Below the pieces are notes generated by a model. It worked only from the letters and a program-made list of their open reading frames with translations. It had not been told where the DNA came from and did not search any database. Below are positions 55,737 through 64,000 of a DNA stretch of 64,000 nucleotides, one piece after another. Numbering within the stretch: the first letter of the stretch is position 1; every line of letters begins with the position of its first letter. The stretch comes from Megamerina dolium (lineage: Eukaryota; Arthropoda; Insecta; Diptera; Megamerinidae), in contig OY978528.1 in assembly GCA_963854835.1 (NCBI GenBank), forward strand, positions 32,471,335 through 32,535,334. The letters are read 5' to 3'. The position numbers and the translations under genes were made by a program.

Positions 55737-58700
55737 CGTTATTGAACCGATAAAAGTTAGGTCTGTATTTATTATCATAATTATAATATTATCGATAACG
55801 CTAATACACAGTTGAGAAAACGGTCGTTAGCCACTTATCATAATATTGCTTGAGTTATTGTTGAAATAGGCTTTCAATCAAAGAATTTTTAAAAAGTGAC
55901 CAATCGATGACACACTTTTTTTGAGAACAAAGGTTAGAGTAAATTTTTTAAGGAAACTTGAACTCGGATTGTAGTTTAAACCTAGCAGAAAATAAGAATG
56001 AAGTTTTTTGTAAGATTTTAAGCTGAGATTAAATGACAAAATCTATATTAAAATTAAGCTAAATTGAATCCATCGACATTGTATGTTTAAACTAAGTTTG
56101 CACTTATATTGAACAACTTGAGTTGTTTATTGTTCTTTTGTTAACCTCTTCTTACTTAAACAAACGAACTTTTACGACGTTTTGAGTTACTCATTCTCAT
56201 TAAAAAAATAAAAAGATTCTTATAGATGAATGCCGGCCACAACGTTGCCCTTGTTTGCCTTCGTATTTTACACCAAAGCTTGCATCAAGTTCACAGTTTT
56301 TACGCAGTCCGTTTGGTACACAAATTATCCAAATGTTTCAGTATACGTGTGGCCGGCATTGCTATAGAGTATGAAATCGGCATCGTTTTGTTATTCTCTC
56401 CAGCGTCCTATGCCATTAATCGTTTGTTCTACAATTTTGATTAATCACAAATTCGATTAATCAGAATTTTGATTAATCAAAATATTTTTCATTTTTATTT
56501 TTCTTTGTTTTTGATATTTTTTTTTGGGAATACAAATTTCAAATGCATTCTCATATTCGTAGCTACCTGTCTACTTTATATTGGACAAAATATTAATCAA
56601 AATTCTGAATAATGGAATAATTTGAATTTTTGAATATTCAAAATCATGATTATTGGAATAACTTCAAATTTGATTAATCAAAATTTTGATTAATCGAAGA
56701 ATTGATTAAATCGAATATTTTGATTAATCAAACTTTTTAAATAAACTATTAATCGCATAGATTAATAGTTTGTTTAATTTGTTTAATTTAGAGTATGTTG
56801 ATTAGCATAATTAAATTTGATGAATTTTTGCCATGAATCTAAAATTTATATACTCTGATATAATATATAATGTATATATATAATATTAAAGATAACGCAT
56901 ACATGCAAGACATGAAGTGCGGTCTTCTACAGAAAGTCTGATCTAAATTGGTGTTAAAGTAACATTGTAATTTAATACCGTTACTATTGGTGAATGCGAC
57001 AATTTTATTTGTTAATTGTTTTTAGATGCTTTTTCTATAGGCAATTGTTTTTTTATAAGACAGTCTTTTTTTTCAGTCACAATATTTTAGCGTATACACT
57101 TCTTGTGTATATGCTCACATATTGGCCTGCCTGCCCGCATGAATTGCACATCCAGCATATCGGTGTTAATCGCTATCACACCATGCATAAAGTGGTTTCA
57201 TATACATACAAGCTGGTATTCACATGTGAATATGTTTGTATGGATGTGTGAAGCAGATTGTATGTTTGCAAACAAAAATGAAAAACATCAAAATACCCCT
57301 TAAAAACTAAATAAAATACAAAAATCCGATAGACGCGTTTTTTTCATCCTGTTTACTCTTCATATGAACCCAGAGAGCAAACACTGTGTTTAGTTGCCTG
57401 CCACTACCATCAATGTTACCATCGATGTTTTGTTCACTTGCTTCTTTAGTCTGTATACGAGTATGTCTGCCTTCTCATCGTCATCATTATACTACTACGT
57501 TTATGTACTAGTACGATATTGTATAATACAATATAAACTTTAACGAGCAGGGGTAGGATGTTGGTTTTTCATCCCCTCACTTTCTATGTCTGCATCTTAT
57601 CATGGGATTACTTGAAGATGAGAGAAGGGACAAACGATGGAACAGCTGCTGCCGTTGTTGCTGTGCTGCCACAAAATTTTGATTCGTCAATATATGTGAG
57701 AGCTTGGATTTTGAATTGAAAGTCCAATATTTGTCAGGGCGTTGTATGCATACGTACTGTGTATTTGCTTGTCTGAGTAGATGCTGTGTGCTTGCGTGTA
57801 TTTTTGTTGTTGTTGCATTTCCGCCATCACCCACCAACACAGTATATCATTGTATTGGTTTGTTATTTGAATGGTTGGCCTGTCGGTTGTGGTAGATTAG
57901 AACGAACTTTCGCATATCCTTGTGTATTTTGCTTGTTTTTCCAGTAGTTTCAGATTTTGAATACAAGTTTTTGTTTTTGTTTTACCCATAATTTCATGTG
58001 CAATATTTTACACATATTTCGCTGTTCATATGCGATAGGGTTATGTGTAAAACAAAACAAAAGTAGAAGTGAAAAAATGTCGTTCATGTGGATTAGGAGA
58101 ATAGACCTATACTGAACTGTGTGTAAAGTATAACTGCAGTAACTGCATTTTTATGACATTTTGATGTTATTTATGTTTTAGAAACTCTTCAGGATTTCGT
58201 TCCAAATATCTGAAAAGGAACAAATAGAATTTTTAGTGACAAATATGTAAAATGAAATTGGTGAAAAGTAAAGTTCTGTGGCATCATTTCTAAGTACAAT
58301 AATTCTAGCAAACTCGTTTTTGCCATTCAGTTATTAATTTCATGTCAATTCTCTAAAATGTGTTCGTGGATATTTTGAGCTTTTTTGGAATAAATCATAT
58401 CTACGACGCCTCCAATGAAGACGAGACATGTAACTTAGGTATGACCATGATACATCATACCTACTTATTTGGGGTGGAAACGTTTTGAGACTATTCATTA
58501 AAAAACGATTAAATCATAAATCGAATACTGCTTGCACAATTCGTTTTTCTATTCATTGAAAGAGTGTTATGCAGTTGTGTCTGTATGTGCCTTTCCTATA
58601 CATACTCTCATATACACATACATATATACTTAGTACAAAATATGTATTACTTAATGGAAACATAAATATTTTGACACCAAATGTAATTCTAACCGAACGA

Positions 58701-61700
58701 CGTACGTACCGTCCGGTCCGGTCGAGACATCATCATAAATGCCAATTAAATACGATAAGACAAGCAAGAGAATGAGTGTATGAGAGAAAAAATACAGCTA
58801 AAAAGGCAAAGACCAAGACGACAATAAAGAATTTTCTTGGAATTTAATCGATATGGTTCGCCTTCTTCTTTCTCTCTACTCTCACTATATGTGCTTATAA
58901 TTTTTATTATTGAAAAAATGTTGCTATGTTGATGACGATGTTGGCGTCTCGACCACGATCAGGGTGATGACGATGATGCTGATGATGATGATGTACGAGT
59001 AATGTAGGTACAATATATGTAGAAACAAACGAATGGGGGCTGGCCTGTACTTCTTCAGCACATACATATGTTTTTCCTCACCATTTATTAATATTATTTT
59101 CTTTTATTATTTATTTATTATATTTTGTTTTTTTTTTCTATTGCTTTTGCATTTTCACAATCATAGATTTATTATGTGGCAACATGAATATTATGGTATA
59201 TCTTTTTTGATTGCTGTGCAGTGGATAATTTATGGAAAGTATCGAAAGTAGTAATTTTCATTTGAGTAAAATAGAATTGGAAACTTTTATTCAGAATAAT
59301 AAATTCACATATAGATTTAGGTGGGATGGGGAAAATCTATTGAAATATAATTTATGATGATCTAATGATTTTCATGACTTGTGTGACTATGACTATTAAA
59401 TAGTTTTACAATCACTCAAAAGCATTGGCTGACTCATTAGTTGAATCAGATAATAAAGTTATTTATTTTTATTTATCCTTAATCGTCTTTGATTTCAAAG
59501 AAATTTAAATAAAAACTGCTTTTGAAAGATCACAGTTTGTTGTTGCTGTATCCTATTGAATACTGTGATGTGATTATACATATGTTTTTGACCACAGTGG
59601 TACGTGCTTTCCAACAGCAGTGTGTAGTATATGTAAATGTGATTGCAAACATATTCTACATATTCAGGTGATATTTCTTAAGACCCCCCACCTAGTGCAT
59701 TGTATACACAGAGGATATGTATTCGTGACCATATGCTATGCCCACATATTCGAACATGTAATACATGCAAAATAATTGTATTCTACATACACTTATATGT
59801 ATGCACATTGTCACGAAATCATCACCAATAGCAGCACCACCATCATAATTTTCGTGGTATCTATGTTATTGCCACTTAACATGCTCATTATCCTTGTATT
59901 GTAAGCTTCCATTGTAATGAAAAACTACTGTATGTATAACTAGTGTAATGCTAATGTGTAAATCAAGTAATTATGAGAGTGTTTCTTCTTAATGAATGTC
60001 TTTCGATCTGTACGTCTGTACATGTAGTAGACACTACTTAATATTTCGCAAGTATTTTCCGGGTATAATTAATCAGAAAAGAGTTATAAAATGATTGATT
60101 AGCCCAAAGTGTAAATAAACTATCGACCCTGTTGACCCTGGATGTTAAAAAGACATTGCGTCGAGATTATTTGATCTTTTTTTCTCTCGCAAGATAATTT
60201 GTCCATGCACATCCAACCTAATCTAAACAACTAAAAGTTTAATTGTAATTACTACGCGAGCTTGTTTCTATATATGTAATAGGTATATGTATGTATGTAT
60301 TTACTTACTTGCGATTGACATGTCTATATGCGTTGTCTATTTGTTGCCACTACAGATTATAAACGTGAACAAATTGTTACCGGTAAAACAAACACGTTTA
60401 CATTCAAATGTTGCCGCTGCTATTGCGGCTGTTAAAGTTGATGCGGATGATACAACGAAAATGATTATGAGCTTGAGTGTAAAATCTTCACTATGGTTGT
60501 TCACTGTCACTTTATTCTCGTGCATCTAGATATGCTTCTTCAATTTCGCATTTGGCAAGATTTCAAATAATTATGCGTGTATTACATTTGTTCATCTTCA
60601 GCATCTACGCAATGACCAGCAGCCAAGTAGTAGCTAATCCACATTGACTATTTCATGGATACATTCATTCATTCATTCATTTTATTTGCTTCCACATAGA
60701 ATGAGTATTGAAGCTAATGAACGAAACGGAAAGCGGTTGCAATAGTTTCCAGAGTGATGTAGGAGGAAGATACATACATAAAAGGGGACACGAACGAAAT
60801 GGAGACAGTGGTAATTGACGTCAAAGTAGCAACATGTTGACACTGATGATGATGCATGCAATATATGAATGTATACATATGTATATGCGCACAAAGGTTG
60901 CCAGTTTTTGAGCCTCGAATAATCCCAGGAAAAAAGAAGAACAAATTTTACACATAAAAACTCAAAATTATAAAAATATCATTCAATATGAAACTATTTA
61001 GATGTTTACATTAGGATAAATTAAAAACAATTTTGAATATTTTGGTGAGATATTTTTCATCATAATTCGGTGTAAAATTATAGGATAAAACGAAAAAGAT
61101 GAAATTACTAAATTCAGGATTCAAGAACCAAGCCGATAACATAGCTAAAGTTATGATGAATGGCACATTTTCTCGAAAACGATTGAGAATTTTTCCACAT
61201 AGCCAAAGTCAGATCAGATCAAAGTCATCTGATCATTCTAGATATTGTAAAACCTCATATCAACTGTATTTTGGTGATAAATGTCTTGAAAAAAGTTAAT
61301 TACTGTCCGATTTTTCAAAATTTTATTCTATATTTCGGAAATGGTTGCAAATTTTAGATTATAATGAACAATCATGAACATTTTTTACATAATTTATTTA
61401 TTTAATTTTTTATTGATCTCGACATTTGAGTCAAATTATGTGGTTTTTGTTCCCAGATCATGGGACTAGCATAGCTAATGTACACACATGCTTAACGTTG
61501 CTGCACATTGTAGTACAGCAGCAATTGCATAAGTTTATATACATGCATATATACATATTATGTGTTTATATGCAAGTATGCGTGCGTATGTGTAGTGTTT
61601 GTGTTTAAAAGTGTATGTTGTTATCTGTTATATGCATGCAGCTTTTAAGCATACAACTGACACTGACTGAGTGGTACTTGATGTACGTCGTCATCATTGT

Positions 61701-62386
61701 CGTCTGTCCACTTTTGGTTTTGGTTATAGTTGAGTGAAAATACATAGTAGCGGCATCACTTTTAATTTTGTAATGTTTTTTTTTTTATAATTTTATGTTA
61801 ATACTGAAATACGAAATACAATATAATAACTACAAATATTATATTGTATTTCGTTTTCGTGGCATTTCTTTTAAGCTTTTACCATATGGAAATCATTATC
61901 CCTTACTTATACGTTAGTACATAGTGACATATATACATTTTGTCATTCTTGTTATAATATTGTTTATTTATTCACAAATAGTATCCGATATCAAAGAGAA
62001 ATGGGAGGAATTACATTAACTAGATAGAAATTGTTGTGTTTGCTATTGTTCAATAATGATAATAACTACCAAATCGATGTTGATAATAACGATGATGATG
62101 ATGTGCTCAATTCTAAAAGTATTTACCTATGCAAAATGTTTTTTTTTTTTTTTTACAAGCTTTTTTATTGGATCTTTCTAAAATTACTTAGAAACTAACA
62201 ATAAGTAATCAAATCTTACAAACTAAATAAAATTATGTGATATTCCCAACGTTCCATCACAATTTGTTGAGTCACGAGCTATAGCAATTTCACAGCATAT
62301 TCTGTGTGTCTTTTCTTTTTAATCGACGATGCCCCGTGCTCAGCAACAATTGCCTAGCAAGGGGATTCGGATGATTGTGTAATTTT
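55737..62386. other. nemo intron, mostly featureless
   Basis: About 6.6 kb of AT-rich intron DNA with GATGAT-type simple repeats and the GATTAATC palindrome cluster at 56439-56729. No kinase exon or clear mobile element. Short open frames on both strands are not supported. Confidence 0.5.
56439..56729. repeat. cluster of GATTAATC palindromes
   Basis: Six exact GATTAATC sites at 56439, 56455, 56471, 56672, 56688 and 56722, several within TTGATTAATCAA, plus degenerate forms (GATTAAATC at 56704). Two groups with ~16-bp spacing are separated by ~190 bp. Each site holds overlapping TAATC/GATTA half-sites of K50-type homeodomains; any regulatory role is inference. Confidence 0.6.
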
Positions 62387-63984
62387 TATACCCTGCATAA
62401 TGCAATATGCATGGTATATTCATTTCGGTCAGATGTTTGTGTCCACTTGAAGGAATCTTCTGAGATATAGACATGGATATATATTCGTGATCAGCGTCGA
62501 TTAAATTTTCGATTTAACGATGTCCGTCCGTCCGTCCGTCCGTCCGTCCGTCCGTCCGTCCGTCCGTCCGTCCGTCTGTCTGTCACCTGGCTGGTTCGCA
62601 CGATAACTTGAGTAAATATTGAGCTATTTCGATGAAATTTGGCATAAGTAATCTATGATCCAAGGGTACGGAGGGGATTGATATTGGGCATGATCGGTCA
62701 ATAACCACGCCCACACCAAGCATTCAAAGCGACTAACCTCGAAATTTTCAAAATCTTTAACTTGCTATAACTCACACAATATACCACTTGGGACAACAAT
62801 ATTTTGCACATAGAGTTATATTCTACTACTATATAACCTCACCAAAAGTGAATGAGCCACGCCTACTTTCTAGCGTAGCTCCCATACAAAGTGTCTGTAC
62901 TTCTTTTAAATTGAAACTGCTGTAACTTCTACAATCTTCTGTCTAGAATAACCATAATTGACACTTAGATTAACACGGTAGTCGGAAATAATATGGCAGA
63001 AAATCAATGTGCCACGCCCACTCCTTTTTGGGTCTCCCATACAAAGTTACGGAAATTAAAAAAAATGTTACCGGTTATAACTTGCAAACTATTCAGCGTA
63101 GAATAACGAGATTTAAGATGTGGATTAGTATTGTACGAGCAACTAGGCTCACAGAAAATGGGCGCACCACGCCCAGTGTTTATCGTAGCCCCCATACAAA
63201 TTTTAAATTGAAACAGCTGTAACTTCGGCAATCTTCTGTCTAGAATAACTATAATTGACACTTAAATTAATATCGTAGCGGGCAAAAATCTGGCAGAAAA
63301 TCAGTGTGCCACGCCCACTCCTTCATGGGTCTCCCATACAAAGTCGAGTGAATTAAACTAAAATTTTAAGCTCCATAGCTTACAAACCATTTAGCCTAGG
63401 ACAACGAGACTTAGGGTATGGATTAGTATTGTACGAGCAACTAGGCTCACAGAAAATGGGCGCACCACGCCCAGTGTTTATCATAGCCCTCATACAAATT
63501 TTAAATTGAAACAGCTGTAACTTAGGCAATCTTATGTCTACAATAACCATAATTGACACTTAAATTAATATCGTAGTCGGAAATAATCTGGCGAAAAATC
63601 AGCGTACCACGCCCACTTCTTATTGGGGCTCCCATACAAAGTTGAGGAAATTAAACAAAAATGTTAACCACCATAACTTAGAAACTATTCAACTTAGGAC
63701 ACCAAATTTAAGGTGTGGATTAACATTGAAAAATTAATTGGATTTACTAGAAAGTGGTAAGCCACGCCCACTTTTATATAGCTCCCATACTAAGCCTCTG
63801 AATTATCTTAAAATCCTTTTACTTCGTCAAAGTCAACCATATTTCGGGTGTAAATTAGTAGTATATGCAAAAATTGTTTCTCGAAAAGTGGAAATAAAAG
63901 AAAAGTTGGATATTCGAGTAAACTTTTTATATATAAATCTACATATGCAGGGTATAGTTTGGTCGGCCCCAGCCGACTGTAAGG
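62387..63984 (+). repeat. complete copy B of the hairpin-ended, ~150-bp-module element
   Basis: 1598 bp, closely matching copy A at 18649. The 5' end is TATACCCTGCAT within a 32-nt hairpin (62387-62418). Next comes a (GTCC)n run of about 13 units, much longer than in copy A. The interior holds eight CCACGCCCA-type boxes at 62705, 62857, 63012, 63167, 63309, 63465, 63607 and 63762. Seven CCCATACAAA-type boxes lie at 62881, 63036, 63191, 63333, 63489, 63631 and 63784, so both repeat every 141-157 bp. The 3' end is ATGCAGGGTATA, then GTCGGCCCCAGCCGAC and CTGTAAGG. No protein is encoded. Confidence 0.88.
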
Positions 63985-64000
63985 AGATTTTTGAATGTAG

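Noticed and set aside
63960..63984. Helitron assignment for the module element
   Set aside because: The 3' hairpin fits, but no TC start, CTRR end or A-T insertion site is seen, and the ends are mutually inverted.

Overview
The window looks like nuclear DNA of a higher fly (Diptera, Brachycera). It is AT-rich, has short GT-AG introns, long (TA)n tracts, and many Tc1/mariner, RTE-like LINE and tRNA-derived SINE copies. Its host genes resemble Drosophila families (nemo kinase, RNase T2, UBXN1, UBXN4, a THAP protein). A tephritid fruit fly is my best guess from the repeat style, but that is inference. All exon models come from reading splice signals and codon phase by eye.

Layout. 1-16.7 kb is intergenic: one intact tRNA-Ala(AGC) plus LINE, SINE, jockey and mariner debris. 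17.1-23.6 kb holds a three-exon RNase T2 gene (+) whose 5.3-kb first intron is filled with repeats. 24.3-25.4 kb is a UBXN1-like p97 adaptor (-). 26.5-26.9 kb is a small two-exon gene (+) for an unrecognised basic protein with three evenly spaced repeats. 27.8-31.2 kb holds two inverted Tc1-like transposons lodged in (TA)n DNA. 32.0-32.8 kb is an intronless THAP-domain gene (+). 33.9-35.9 kb is a five-exon UBXN4-like gene (+). 36.3-38.2 kb is a decayed LINE. 38.2-46.7 kb is non-coding DNA with mariner and LINE insertions. 46.67-46.94 kb is the first coding exon of nemo (nmo, Nemo-like kinase); the rest of the window lies in its >17-kb intron.

How the genes relate. UBXN1 and UBXN4 are both adaptors of the p97/VCP segregase (cytosolic and ER-membrane), and RNase T2 acts in the secretory/lysosomal route. 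The neighbours otherwise look functionally independent. From memory (not checked), nmo and RNaseX25 lie close together on Drosophila 3L, so the order may be conserved.

The most unusual item is a ~1.6-kb repeat, present in two near-complete and several partial copies. It has a hairpin at each end and an interior made of ~150-bp degenerate modules, each carrying a CCACGCCCA box and a CCCATACAAA box. A ~360-bp SINE family (nine loci, one with a perfect 13-bp target duplication) and a Tc1-like family with an intron and IR/DR-style ends are also worth following up.
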